This document shows, piece by piece, positions 25,044-33,528 of a stretch of 64,000 nucleotides of DNA. Made by a program: the position numbers and the translations under genes. This DNA comes from Bradyrhizobium sp. RP6 (GTDB lineage: Bacteria; Pseudomonadota; Alphaproteobacteria; Rhizobiales; Xanthobacteraceae), in assembly GCF_003837805.1 (NCBI RefSeq), contig NZ_RQIT01000008.1, forward strand, positions 62,001 to 126,000, read 5' to 3'. Below the pieces are notes generated by a model. It was not told the origin of the DNA. It saw nothing but the letters and a program-made list of their open reading frames with translations, and did not search any database. Numbering within the stretch: position 1 is the stretch's first letter; the number at the start of each line of letters is the position of its first letter.

Positions 25044-26099
25044 ATGGAATCCGCCCAACTCGTCATCTTTGCCGGCCTCGTCATCGGGCTCGTCTACGGC
25101 GTTGTCGGTTTGCTCAGCGGTTTCTGCCTGATGAGCAGCATGCGAGGCTTTCTGGCGGAGGGAGACGGGCGGCTGGTGCGGAGCTATGCGCTGGCGATCG
25201 CCGTTGCGATCGCTGCGAGCCAGTTCCTTGCCGGTAACGGCATGGTCGATCTCGGCAAGTCGATCTACCTGCAGCAGTCATTCTCAGTGCCTGTGCTTTT
25301 CCTCGGCGGCCTGCTGTTCGGCTACGGCATGGTGCTGTCGAACGGCTGCGGCTCGCGGGCGCTGGTCCTGCTCGGGCGCGGCAATCTCCGTTCCTTCGTC
25401 GTCGTGATCGTGCTCGCCATAGCCGCGCAGATGACGCTGAAGGGCCTGATCGCGCCGGCTCGTATCGCGCTGGTCCAGGCCTCGCAAACGACCGTCAGCG
25501 CAAATTCGCTGCCGTCCGTGCTGATGAAGCTCGGTCTCACGGAATCGCTTTCGCGCGCGCTTGCCGCCGTCGCGACGGTCGTCGCGCTGATCCTGTTTGC
25601 TTTCGCGCACTCGGCGTTTCGTCGTTCGCCGGGGCAGATCGCGGCAGGTGTCATTGTGGGCCTGCTCGTCGCCGGCGGCTGGTACGTCACCGGCGATCTC
25701 GGCGCTGACGACTTCAACCCCGTCCCGGTGACCTCGCTCACCTTCATCGCGCCGATTGCGGATGCGCTGCAATACGCCATGCTCTCCACCGGGCTGACGC
25801 TCAATTTTGGCATCGCGACGGTGGCCGGCATCTTCGCCGGTAGCTTGGCGACGGCGCTCGCTACGGGCCGCTTCAAGCTTGAGGGCTATTCCTCACCGCG
25901 CCACATGCTGCGCTCGGGCGGCGGCGCGGCGCTGATGGGCATCGGCGGCGTGATGGCGTTCGGCTGCTCGATCGGGCAGGGGCTCACCGGCGTCTCGACG
26001 CTCGCGCTAGGGTCGTTCGTGGCGCTCGCCGGCATCCTGCTCGGTACGACGGCGGGCCTTCGCGGAAGCTTGCGGGTTCAACCCCTCGCAGTGGCCTGA
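25044..26099 (+). CDS. YeeE/YedE-family sulfur-compound transporter
   Basis: A 351-residue polytopic inner-membrane protein with about nine or ten hydrophobic segments. It contains the two pseudo-symmetric family motifs: 'GMVLSNGCGSRALVLLGRGN' around residue 95, and 'GGVMAFGCSIGQGLTGVSTL' near residue 310, each with a conserved Cys. In YeeE these Cys residues relay thiosulfate across the membrane. A sulfur-carrier TusA/YeeD partner is not beside it. Its 3' end overlaps the convergent DMT gene by 22 bp. Confidence 0.9.
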   Translation: MESAQLVIFAGLVIGLVYGVVGLLSGFCLMSSMRGFLAEGDGRLVRSYALAIAVAIAASQFLAGNGMVDLGKSIYLQQSFSVPVLFLGGLLFGYGMVLSNGCGSRALVLLGRGNLRSFVVVIVLAIAAQMTLKGLIAPARIALVQASQTTVSANSLPSVLMKLGLTESLSRALAAVATVVALILFAFAHSAFRRSPGQIAAGVIVGLLVAGGWYVTGDLGADDFNPVPVTSLTFIAPIADALQYAMLSTGLTLNFGIATVAGIFAGSLATALATGRFKLEGYSSPRHMLRSGGGAALMGIGGVMAFGCSIGQGLTGVSTLALGSFVALAGILLGTTAGLRGSLRVQPLAVA

Positions 26100-26992
26100 C
26101 CACGCAGCAGTCGATCGCCTAGCGTCGCAAGGCCGATGCCGGTAACGATCAGTCCGGCCGCGATGGCAAGGCTCGTGTCGATCGGCTCACTCAGCAGGAT
26201 CGCGGCACTGGCGATGCCGACAAGCGGCGTCGCAGTGGTCCCGAGCGACGTCGTCAGCGCCGAGATGCTCTTGTTGACCATTGACATCGCCCAATAGGCC
26301 AGCGCCGTCCCAATCAGGCCCGAATACAGGAAGAGCGACACAAGCCTCCATGACCACTCGACGTGCGGCAGCCCGTCGACGATCAACGCCAGGGTCGATA
26401 GCACGGCCGTGGCCACGAGCACCTGCCAGAGCAGGAGCTGGAGCGGAGATGCGATCCAGCGATGTGCGCGGATATAGATGATGTTCGCTGCCCAGGAGAT
26501 CGCGGCGAGGATGACCATCCCGGCGCCGAGCAGGACTCCTGCATTGGTCCAGTCAATCGAGGACGGATTCAGGATGACGGCAAGCCCGATCAGCCCGAGC
26601 AGAGCGCCGGCGAGCCTGGGCGCGGTCAGCGCCTCTTTTCCGAGCATGGGCGCGGCGAGTGCAACCCAGAGCGGCGTGGTGTAGCCGAGCACGACGCCCT
26701 TGCTCGCAGGCAGAAAGCGCAGGCCCGCGGCGACGAGGGTTGAGAACAGCGTCATGTGCAGCAGCGCGACGCTGAGGATCACGGGAATATCGCGTCGTTC
26801 CGGGATCACCAGATTCTTGCTCAATCCGAGGATCGTGATGAGGCCGACCAGCGCGATCCAGCTTCGGATCGCGGCGGTCCATAGCGGTGAGACGAACTGC
26901 ACGAGTTGCTTCGTCACCGACCAGTTCACGCCCCAGGCCAGCACGACGATGAGGAAGAGGCCGACGGCCGCGCGGGACGAGAGTGAGTTCAT
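26078..26992 (-). CDS. DMT/EamA-family metabolite exporter
   Basis: A 304-residue protein with ten predicted membrane helices in two EamA repeats ('GLFLIVVLAWGVNWSVTKQL' at the start; 'AISWAANIIYIRAHRWIASP' opening the second half; 'SISALTTSLGTTATPLVGIA' near the end). The ATG at 26990-26992 follows AAGGACTCCGAG. Such proteins usually export amino acids or related metabolites. It is divergent from a MocR regulator with a shared operator-like palindrome, a common arrangement in which the regulator controls the exporter. Confidence 0.9.
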   Translation of the reverse strand: MNSLSSRAAVGLFLIVVLAWGVNWSVTKQLVQFVSPLWTAAIRSWIALVGLITILGLSKNLVIPERRDIPVILSVALLHMTLFSTLVAAGLRFLPASKGVVLGYTTPLWVALAAPMLGKEALTAPRLAGALLGLIGLAVILNPSSIDWTNAGVLLGAGMVILAAISWAANIIYIRAHRWIASPLQLLLWQVLVATAVLSTLALIVDGLPHVEWSWRLVSLFLYSGLIGTALAYWAMSMVNKSISALTTSLGTTATPLVGIASAAILLSEPIDTSLAIAAGLIVTGIGLATLGDRLLRGQATARG

Positions 26993-27035
26993 CTCGGAGT
27001 CCTTGAAGCAGTTCACGTCGCCCGATAGCATTGCG

Positions 27036-27057
27036 CTGGTACCTGAAAAAGTACCAG
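27036..27057. promoter_or_regulatory. Palindromic operator candidate between exporter and MocR genes
   Basis: CTGGTAC (27036-27042) and GTACCAG (27051-27057) are perfect inverted arms around an 8-nt spacer. The site lies in the middle of the 81-bp divergent region, so it could bind the MocR protein and control both genes. Confidence 0.65.
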
Positions 27058-27073
27058 AGCGGAGAATAGCACG

Positions 27074-28522
27074 ATGCCAGTTCTGGAAGGCGTGATCTCC
27101 GCTCTGGTCGACTTGAAACGGACGGACGACGCGGGGCTGGTGACGCAGTTGACGAGCCAGCTCAGAGACCTGATCGCGAGCGGCCGTCTCGGCAAGGGGC
27201 GGGCGCTGCCGTCGAGCCGTCGGCTCGCGAGCGATCTCGGCGTCTCCCGCAACACCGTCACTTATGCGTACGAGCAGCTTGCCGCCGAGGGATATATTGA
27301 GGCGTCCCACGGCCGCCGTCCGGTGGTCACGGTCGATGGAGGCGGACGTAGGATAGGAGTGGGTGCTGCCGTGGTGCGCGAACGCTCCCGTAAGCCGCGA
27401 CTGTCGCCCTGGGCCTTGAATCTCAAGCAGACCGACTGGCCGATGTCCTATCAGGCATCACTAAGGCCGTTGCGCCCGGGGCACGGCGATTTCAGAGAGT
27501 TTCCGGACGAGGTCTGGGCGCGTTGCTTGCGCCGCAATGCCGTGCGTGCAGCCAGGCGCGAGCTCGGCCCGGTTAACCGGACGCGCCTGCGCGAGGTGCT
27601 CGCGGATTATCTGGCGACCAGCCGGGGTGTCCGGGCCACCGCAGACCAGATCATGATCCTGCCGAGCGCGCAGGCTGCGTTGACCTTGATTGCCGCGACC
27701 GTCGTCACGCCCGGCGATGACGTCTGGGTCGAGGATCCCGGTTATCCCGGTGCTGCGGCTGCCTTCCGGGCGTCCGGTGCACGCGTGACCGGCATCAGAC
27801 TGGACCAGCAGGGTATGCAACGGATGCCGGGGCTTGCGGCACCAAAGCTGATCTTCATGACGCCCTCGCATCAGCATCCGACCGGGCGGTTGATGTCGCT
27901 GGCCCGTCGCGCCGAGTTTCTCGGTCTGAGCAGGCCCGGCAAGACCTGGATCGTGGAGGACGATTACGACGGCGAATTCCACTACGACAGCAGGCCGGTG
28001 CCGGCCTTGCAGGGACTCGATGCCCATGGCCGCGTGTTCTATGTCGGCACCTTCTCGAAGGCGATGACGTCGGATATCCGGCTTGGCTATCTTGTGGCGC
28101 CGCCGGCACTGGCCAGCACCCTGGAGATCGCGCAGCGGCATATCGGGCTGATCGCTTCAAGTCACATCCAGGAGGCGCTCGCCGAGTTCATTGCTGACGG
28201 CCATTTTCTCGCGCATCTGCGCCGGGTGCGCCGGCTCTATCACGCCCGCCGCGATCACCTCGTCGAGGAACTGGAGCGACAGCTGGGCGGGATGCTCTCG
28301 ATCGAGGTGCCCCCTGGAGGCATCCAGCTTGTCGCCCGCCTCAAGCGCGGTCGCACTGATCAGGCGGCGGTGAAGCGGCTGGTTGCGGCGGGGGTCGAGA
28401 CTCGCGCCCTGTCGAGCCTGGCGCTTGGCCGGCCCCGCGATCACGGCCTGCTGCTCGGCTTTGCGGCCTGGCACGAGAGCGAGATCAGCGCAGCCGTGCG
28501 GACGATGGCATCGTGCTTCTAA
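27074..28522 (+). CDS. MocR-type transcriptional regulator (GntR domain fused to aminotransferase fold)
   Basis: A 482-residue protein. The GntR winged helix spans about 15-85: 'VTQLTSQLRDLIASGRLGKG', 'ALPSSRRLASDLGVSRNTVT', 'YAYEQLAAEGYIEASHGRRP'. The remainder is a type-I PLP aminotransferase domain, with 'DDVWVEDPGYPGAAAAF', 'WIVEDDYDGEFHYDSRP' and 'VFYVGTFSKAMTSDIRLGYL', where the Lys in 'GTFSKAM' would bind PLP. Such PdxR/GabR/TauR-like regulators sense PLP or an amino compound. Divergent from the DMT exporter, which is its likely target. Confidence 0.94.
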   Translation: MPVLEGVISALVDLKRTDDAGLVTQLTSQLRDLIASGRLGKGRALPSSRRLASDLGVSRNTVTYAYEQLAAEGYIEASHGRRPVVTVDGGGRRIGVGAAVVRERSRKPRLSPWALNLKQTDWPMSYQASLRPLRPGHGDFREFPDEVWARCLRRNAVRAARRELGPVNRTRLREVLADYLATSRGVRATADQIMILPSAQAALTLIAATVVTPGDDVWVEDPGYPGAAAAFRASGARVTGIRLDQQGMQRMPGLAAPKLIFMTPSHQHPTGRLMSLARRAEFLGLSRPGKTWIVEDDYDGEFHYDSRPVPALQGLDAHGRVFYVGTFSKAMTSDIRLGYLVAPPALASTLEIAQRHIGLIASSHIQEALAEFIADGHFLAHLRRVRRLYHARRDHLVEELERQLGGMLSIEVPPGGIQLVARLKRGRTDQAAVKRLVAAGVETRALSSLALGRPRDHGLLLGFAAWHESEISAAVRTMASCF

Positions 28523-28621
28523 AGCATGATCCGGAAAAGTGCGCAGCGGTTTTCCGAAAAGACCATGCTTAAACAACGACCTAAAGCGCGATGACGATTC
28601 ATCCTCATCGCATCGCGCTTT
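28523..28621. repeat. Two adjacent palindromic repeats (family D) after the MocR gene
   Basis: First unit: AAAGCATGATCCGGAAAAG...CTTTTC-like centre...ACCATGCTT, an imperfect inverted repeat (28522-28570). Second: AAAGCGCGATG (28582 onwards) paired with CATCGCGCTTT ending near 28621. Both look like rhizobial intergenic repeats and would act as a bidirectional stop between the convergent genes. Confidence 0.75.
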
Positions 28622-28632
28622 GTACGACCGCG

Positions 28633-29856
28633 TCAATCAATCGCCTTCGTCACGATGCGGATCTCCGACGTCAGCGTCCGGTGCACCGGGCACTTGTCGG
28701 CGATCTCCATCAGCTTCTTGCGTTGGTCGGCATCGAGGGCGCCGTCCATCGTAATGTCACGCTCGATCTGGTCGAGCATACCCTCGCGGGTTTCACACTC
28801 CGCGCAATCTTTGGCGTAGATCTTGGAGTGCTTCAGCGTGACTGTGACGCGGTCGAGCGGCATTGACTTGCGGTCGGCATAGAGGCGCATGGTCATGGAG
28901 GTGCAGGCGCCGAGGCCGGCGAGCAGGAAATCATAGGGACCGGGACCCGTATCCTCGCCGCCGGCCGCCACCGGCTCATCAGCTACGAGACGATGCGGCC
29001 CGACTGTGATCATCTGGTTGAATTTGCTCTTGCGGGTCTCCTGCACCACGACCTGGCGCGGCGCCTCAGGGAGATCTACCACCTTGGCGGGCTTTGCCGT
29101 GTCGATGTAACGGCTCGCCCAGGCCGCGATCACGTCTGCCGCGTAAAGCGCGTCAGTGGGCTTCGTCAGCAGATGATCGGCATGATCGAGCGAGACGAAG
29201 CTCTTGGGATGTCTCGCGGCAACGAAGATCTTTGTCGCGTTGTCGATGCCGACGGTGTCATCGACAGGCGAATGCATCACCAGCAGCGCCTTGTGCAGGC
29301 CGGTGACGTCCTTCATCAGTTCGTGCTCGGCGATGTCATCGAGGAATTCACGCCTGATCCGGAACGGACGTCCCGCGAGCGAGACTTCGACCTCGCCCTG
29401 AATGCGGATCTTGTCGATATGCTCCTTGAACAGGCCGGTGACGTGGGCAGGATCGGACGGTGCCGCGATGGCCACGACCGCCCTGGCTTCGGGGATCTGT
29501 CCTGCTGCCGCGAGGATCGCGGCACCGCCGAGGCTGTGGCCGATCAGGACTGACGGCGCCTTCCGGACGCTGCGCAGATGATCGGCCGCGCGCACGAGAT
29601 CGGCGACGTTGGAGGAGAACGTCGTATTGGCGAAATCACCCTCGCTGGAGCCGAGTCCGGTGAAGTCGAATCGCAGCACCGCAAGGCCTTTGGCGGCGAG
29701 CGCGACCGCGATGCGCTTGGCCGCCAGCGCGTCCTTGCCGCAGGTGAAGCAATGCGCGAACAGCGCGAACGCCGCGGGCTCGCCGTCAGGCAGGTTCAGC
29801 GCGGCCGAGAGCTGATGGCCGCCTTCTCCAGTGAATTGAAAGCGTTCCGTCGGCAT
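28633..29856 (-). CDS. Alpha/beta hydrolase fused to OsmC-like domain
   Basis: A 407-residue bifunctional protein (ATG at 29854-29856 after GGGGGAAGC). Residues about 1-255 are an alpha/beta hydrolase with 'FALFAHCFTCGKDALAAKRI', 'LRFDFTGLGSSEGDFANTTF' and the elbow 'SVLIGHSLGGAAILAAAGQI'. Residues about 270-407 are OsmC-like, with 'PYDFLLAGLGACTSMTMRLY' and 'ADKCPVHRTLTSEIRI' carrying the two Cys of the thiol peroxidase site. The fusion is a known architecture; its physiological substrate is unsettled. Last gene of the ferredoxin-P450 operon. Confidence 0.93.
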   Translation of the reverse strand: MPTERFQFTGEGGHQLSAALNLPDGEPAAFALFAHCFTCGKDALAAKRIAVALAAKGLAVLRFDFTGLGSSEGDFANTTFSSNVADLVRAADHLRSVRKAPSVLIGHSLGGAAILAAAGQIPEARAVVAIAAPSDPAHVTGLFKEHIDKIRIQGEVEVSLAGRPFRIRREFLDDIAEHELMKDVTGLHKALLVMHSPVDDTVGIDNATKIFVAARHPKSFVSLDHADHLLTKPTDALYAADVIAAWASRYIDTAKPAKVVDLPEAPRQVVVQETRKSKFNQMITVGPHRLVADEPVAAGGEDTGPGPYDFLLAGLGACTSMTMRLYADRKSMPLDRVTVTLKHSKIYAKDCAECETREGMLDQIERDITMDGALDADQRKKLMEIADKCPVHRTLTSEIRIVTKAID

Positions 29857-29881
29857 GGGCTTCCCCCGTCCTTGCTTGAAC

Positions 29882-30541
29882 CTAATCGCCCGAATAGCGC
29901 TGTTCGGCCCAGGGATCACCGCGGTTATGATAACCGCGGACTTCCCAGAAGCCCGGCGCGTCCTCGGTCAGGAATTCGATGGCCTGGAGCCATTTGGCGC
30001 TCTTCCAGAAATAGAGGTGCGGCACGACCAGCCGCACCGGGCCGCCATGCTCCTCGCTCAGGGGCTTGCCCGACCAGCTATGGGCGAGCAGCGCGTCCTC
30101 GGCGGCAAAGTCTTCCAGCGCGAGATTGGTGGTGTAGCCGTCAGAGGAATGCAGCACGACAAAGCGCGCGTCCTCGCGCGGCTGGCAGGCTGCGAGCAGC
30201 TCACGCGTCGCAAGCCCTTCCCACTCGTTGTCATAGCGCGACCAGGTCGTCACGCAGTGGATGTCGGAGGTGAACCGCGCCTGCTTCTGTGCGATGAACT
30301 CGTCGAAAGTCCAGAACACGGGAGTTTCGATCGCGCCGTAGACGTCGAGCCGCCAGCGCTCGCGCGAGACTGGCGGCACGACGCCGAGATCGAGCACCGG
30401 CCAGTCCTTGGTGAGGTGCTGGCCGGGTGGCAGTCTTTGATCCTCCGGCCGCGTGATCTTCCCTGTGAGAAAGCGGCCCTCGCGCGCCCACTTCTCCTTG
30501 GTGCGCGTCAGCTTGTTGTCGGACGGCGTCTCGTTGGTCAT
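29882..30541 (-). CDS. Sulfite-oxidase-like molybdopterin-dependent oxidoreductase
   Basis: A 219-residue protein with the oxidoreductase molybdopterin domain: 'WRLDVYGAIETPVFWTFDEF', the Mo-ligand Cys in 'FTSDIHCVTTWSRYDNEW', and 'LLAHSWSGKPLSEEHGGPVR' and 'LYFWKSAKWLQAIEF'. It is short (no dimerisation or haem domain) and has no Tat signal, so it is a cytosolic YuiH-type protein rather than a classical sulfite oxidase or exported MsrP. Its reaction is unknown. It is separated by 3 bp from the transporter gene upstream, so it belongs to that operon. Confidence 0.9.
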   Translation of the reverse strand: MTNETPSDNKLTRTKEKWAREGRFLTGKITRPEDQRLPPGQHLTKDWPVLDLGVVPPVSRERWRLDVYGAIETPVFWTFDEFIAQKQARFTSDIHCVTTWSRYDNEWEGLATRELLAACQPREDARFVVLHSSDGYTTNLALEDFAAEDALLAHSWSGKPLSEEHGGPVRLVVPHLYFWKSAKWLQAIEFLTEDAPGFWEVRGYHNRGDPWAEQRYSGD

Positions 30542-30544
30542 GGC

Positions 30545-31867
30545 CTACTCGTGGCGATGCATTGCGGAGGCGTGCTTGGTGTCTCGCATGGTAGCATAGA
30601 TGATCAGCGACAGGCAGATGATGGCACTGAGATAGAAATAGAACCATTCCTCGTGCCCGATGCTCTTGAAGTAGAGCGCGATCGCCGGCGCCGTTCCGCC
30701 GAAAATCGAGACCGTGATGGCATAGGGCAGACCGACGCCGAGCGCGCGGACATTGGTCGGGAACAATTCCGCCTTCACCACGGCGTTGATCGAGGTGTAG
30801 CCGGCCACGAATAGCCAGGCGGCGCAGATCAGGATGAACGCGATGAAGGGCGATTTCGTCTCCTTCAGCGCCATCAGCAGCGGAACGGTCGCGAGGGTGC
30901 CGGCAACACCGAAGAAGATCAGCAGCGGCTTGCGGCCGATCTTGTCGGAGATCGCGCCGTAGATCGGCTGGAGGATGGTCGCGAAGATCAGCGTGCCGAA
31001 GATCACGAAAGTGGTCTGGTCCTCGGTCAGCCCGACCGAAAGCTTGACGAAGGTCTGCATGTAGGTGGTGAAGGTGTAGAACGCCGCAGTGCCGCCGGCG
31101 GTGAGGCCGACGACAAGCAAGAGCTCGCGTGGATATCGCAACAGGTTGGCGAGCGAGCCGGTCGGCTTCACCACCTTCCTGGCCTCCTCGAACGCCTCGG
31201 TCTCGTGCAGGCCGCGCCGCATGACCGCGGCAAAGATCGCCAGCAGCGCGCCAATCGCGAAGGGGATACGCCAACCCCAGTCCTTCAACTGCTCCGGGGT
31301 GAGGAAGACCTTTTGCAGGAGAAGCAGCACGATGATCGCAGTAAGCTGGCCACCGATCAGCGTCACGTACTGAAAGCTGGAATAGAAACCGCGGTGCTTG
31401 GGGTCGGCGACTTCGCTGAGGTAGGTGGCGCTGGCGCCATATTCGCCGCCGAGGCTGAGGCCTTCGATGACGCGAGCGAGCGCCAGGATCACCGGTGCGG
31501 CGAAGCCGATCGTGGCATAGGTCGGCGTAAGCGCGATGATCAGCGAGCCGAAGCACATGAAGACGACGGACAGGGTCAGCGAAATGCGTCGGCCGAAATG
31601 GTCGGCGAGATAGCCGAAGAACCACCCGCCGAGGGGGCGCATCAGGAAGGTCGCCGCGAATACGACGGCGACGTTCAATTGCTGGACGACGGGATCGTTA
31701 CCAGGGAAGAAGGCTGGGGCGAAGTAGAGCGCGAATGCCGTATAGGCGTAGAAATCGTACCACTCGACGAGATTGCCGATGGAGCCGATGAAGATTGCCT
31801 TGATCCGCCGCTCGGCGTCGGCGACGTCAAAAGTCTTGGAGGCCGGTTGGATTGCTTGCTCTGTCAC
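30545..31867 (-). CDS. MHS-family MFS transporter (KgtP-like)
   Basis: A 440-residue protein with 12 predicted helices. Metabolite:H+ symporter signatures: 'FIGSIGNLVEWYDFYAYTAF' in helix 1, 'GGWFFGYLADHFGRRISLTL' in loop 2-3, and 'ALARVIEGLSLGGEYGASAT' in helix 4. Family members import organic acids such as 2-oxoglutarate, shikimate or citrate with protons. Position directly after the P450 gene (34 bp) suggests that it imports the substrate oxidised by the operon or a related organic acid. Confidence 0.92.
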   Translation of the reverse strand: MTEQAIQPASKTFDVADAERRIKAIFIGSIGNLVEWYDFYAYTAFALYFAPAFFPGNDPVVQQLNVAVVFAATFLMRPLGGWFFGYLADHFGRRISLTLSVVFMCFGSLIIALTPTYATIGFAAPVILALARVIEGLSLGGEYGASATYLSEVADPKHRGFYSSFQYVTLIGGQLTAIIVLLLLQKVFLTPEQLKDWGWRIPFAIGALLAIFAAVMRRGLHETEAFEEARKVVKPTGSLANLLRYPRELLLVVGLTAGGTAAFYTFTTYMQTFVKLSVGLTEDQTTFVIFGTLIFATILQPIYGAISDKIGRKPLLIFFGVAGTLATVPLLMALKETKSPFIAFILICAAWLFVAGYTSINAVVKAELFPTNVRALGVGLPYAITVSIFGGTAPAIALYFKSIGHEEWFYFYLSAIICLSLIIYATMRDTKHASAMHRHE

Positions 31868-31901
31868 GTCCGGCCTTCCGCTTCCTTCGTCTGAGGAAGG
31901 C

Positions 31902-33125
31902 CTACATCGCCTTTCCCAGCAAAAATGGCAACTGCCGGGGGCCTCTCACCGTGCCCTGCGACCAGGTCACGGTGCCTGTCGGATCGAGGCGGAAATCCGG
32001 AATCCGCTTCAGCCATTCCTCCAGCGCAACCTGCATCTCCATTCGCGCAAGGTTGGAACCGACGCAGCGATGAATGCCGAGGCCGAAGGCAGCGTGGCGG
32101 TTCTCGCGGCGGTCGATCACGACTTTGTCAGCGTCCGGAAACATCTTGGGATCGCGGTTGGCGGCTGGGAAGGACAGCAGCACCATATTGCCCGCCTCGA
32201 CCGGACAGCCTGAAACCGTCGTCTCCTTGACCACCTCGCGCGCCATCGTCACCGGCGAATAGGCGCGCAGCAGTTCCTCCACCGCCGTTGGGATCAGCCC
32301 GGGCTCGGCGATCAGCCGCGCGCGGTCGGCCGGCGTCTTCGCAAGATGCCAGAGCGAGGAGCCGATCGCGCTCCAGGTGGTGTCGATGCCGGCGATCAGC
32401 AGCAGGCGCAACGAGCCCAGTACATGGGAGTCCTCGAGCGGATTGCCGTCCTTGTCCCGGGCGTTCATCAGGTAGGAGATCAGGTCCTCGGTGGGCTTGT
32501 TCTTGCGCGCTTCGATGTGGCTGCTGAAATAGGCCGTCATCTCCTGCACGGCCTGGAGCAGCTTGTTCTCGTCCTTGATGCCGAGCTCGAGGATCATGTG
32601 GATCCAGTTGATGAAGAGGTCGCTGTCGCTCTCGGGGATGCCGAGCATGTGCGCGATCGCCCGAACCGGGATGTATTTGCTGTAGCGCGTGGCAGCGTCG
32701 ACCTTCCCATCGGCGATGAAGTCGTCGATCAGCTCGTTGCAGATGGCGCGGACCCTCGGCTCGAGCTTCTTCATCGCGTCCGGCGTGAAGGGTGGCAGCA
32801 GCAATTGCTTGGCCGGCTTGTGCTCGGGCGGATCGGAGGTGATCGGCGGGGCCGCGTTCCTGCTGGTGATTTCCGGCCGCACGTCACGGACGATGATGCG
32901 GCGTGAGGAGAAGTGCTCGGTATCGTTGGCGATCTCGCGCACAGCTTCATAGGTCGTCGGCAGGTAGCAGCAGAGGAAGCGTTTCGTGTGCACCACGGGA
33001 CTTACGGCCCGCAGCTCGTCCCAGATCGGGAAGGGATCCTCCGTCCATTGCGGATCGGTGTGGTCGAAATCATGGACCCAGTCGGTCACGGGCGGATGGG
33101 CGGCGGGCTGGTTGACGTCGGACAT
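31902..33125 (-). CDS. Cytochrome P450 (soluble bacterial class I)
   Basis: A 407-residue protein, normal length. I-helix oxygen-binding motif 'LLLIAGIDTTWSAIGSSLWH', ExxR in 'VEELLRAYSPVTMARE', and the haem loop 'FGLGIHRCVGSNLARMEMQ' with Cys354 as ligand. It needs an external redox chain; the adjacent ferredoxin gene supplies one partner, but no ferredoxin reductase is in the window. The substrate is not evident from sequence. A divergent TetR repressor suggests induction by a small molecule. Confidence 0.96.
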   Translation of the reverse strand: MSDVNQPAAHPPVTDWVHDFDHTDPQWTEDPFPIWDELRAVSPVVHTKRFLCCYLPTTYEAVREIANDTEHFSSRRIIVRDVRPEITSRNAAPPITSDPPEHKPAKQLLLPPFTPDAMKKLEPRVRAICNELIDDFIADGKVDAATRYSKYIPVRAIAHMLGIPESDSDLFINWIHMILELGIKDENKLLQAVQEMTAYFSSHIEARKNKPTEDLISYLMNARDKDGNPLEDSHVLGSLRLLLIAGIDTTWSAIGSSLWHLAKTPADRARLIAEPGLIPTAVEELLRAYSPVTMAREVVKETTVSGCPVEAGNMVLLSFPAANRDPKMFPDADKVVIDRRENRHAAFGLGIHRCVGSNLARMEMQVALEEWLKRIPDFRLDPTGTVTWSQGTVRGPRQLPFLLGKAM

Positions 33126-33182
33126 GGCAGGGAATCCCTTGGCTCGTGTTCGCTGAAAGCACGCGGGGCGGCCGCGGCCGCG

Positions 33183-33392
33183 CTACTCCTCGATCACATC
33201 GATTGCGATTTCCGGGCAGTTGGCTTTTGCAAGCCAGGCCTTGTCCTCGAGCCCCGGCGGGACAGTGCCGTCGCCGGCTTCGTGCGCGTTGCCATATTCG
33301 TCGAGCTCGAAAAGTTCCGGCGCGAGCGCCTTGCAGCGGGCATGGCCCTGGCATTTGTCGGGATCGACGTGAACCCTTAGTCGCTCTGACAT
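33183..33392 (-). CDS. P450-partner ferredoxin, [3Fe-4S]-type
   Basis: A 69-residue acidic protein, start ATG at 33390-33392 (an upstream in-frame ATG would add 18 unlikely residues). Cluster motif: Cys14-x2-His17-x2-Cys20 ('DPDKCQGHARCKALAPELF') and Cys59 before Pro ('AKANCPEIAIDVIEE'). A His in place of the second Cys is typical of the small ferredoxins beside class I P450 genes, often [3Fe-4S]. It should deliver electrons to the P450 encoded 57 bp downstream. First gene of the five-gene operon. Confidence 0.93.
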   Translation of the reverse strand: MSERLRVHVDPDKCQGHARCKALAPELFELDEYGNAHEAGDGTVPPGLEDKAWLAKANCPEIAIDVIEE

Positions 33393-33461
33393 TGCGGCTT
33401 CCTCGGTCGTTTGCGCGCGGGGCCCGAAGGGCGGCGCGTTCCTCATCTGGGATTGTTCTAA

Positions 33462-33501
33462 GTTATATCCTATTACATTCGCGGCGGGCTTCCCCTGTCA
33501 A
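33462..33501 (-). promoter_or_regulatory. Ferredoxin-P450 operon promoter and TetR-type operator candidate
   Basis: On the minus strand, -35 TTGACA (33501-33496) and -10 TGTAAT (33477-33472) are separated by 18 bp. A quasi-palindrome GTtATAtccTATtAC (33462-33476, five of seven symmetric pairs) overlaps the -10. This is where the divergent TetR protein would be expected to bind. Confidence 0.6.
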
Positions 33502-33528
33502 GCGCAAACTCATAGGCTTCGACTCAAC

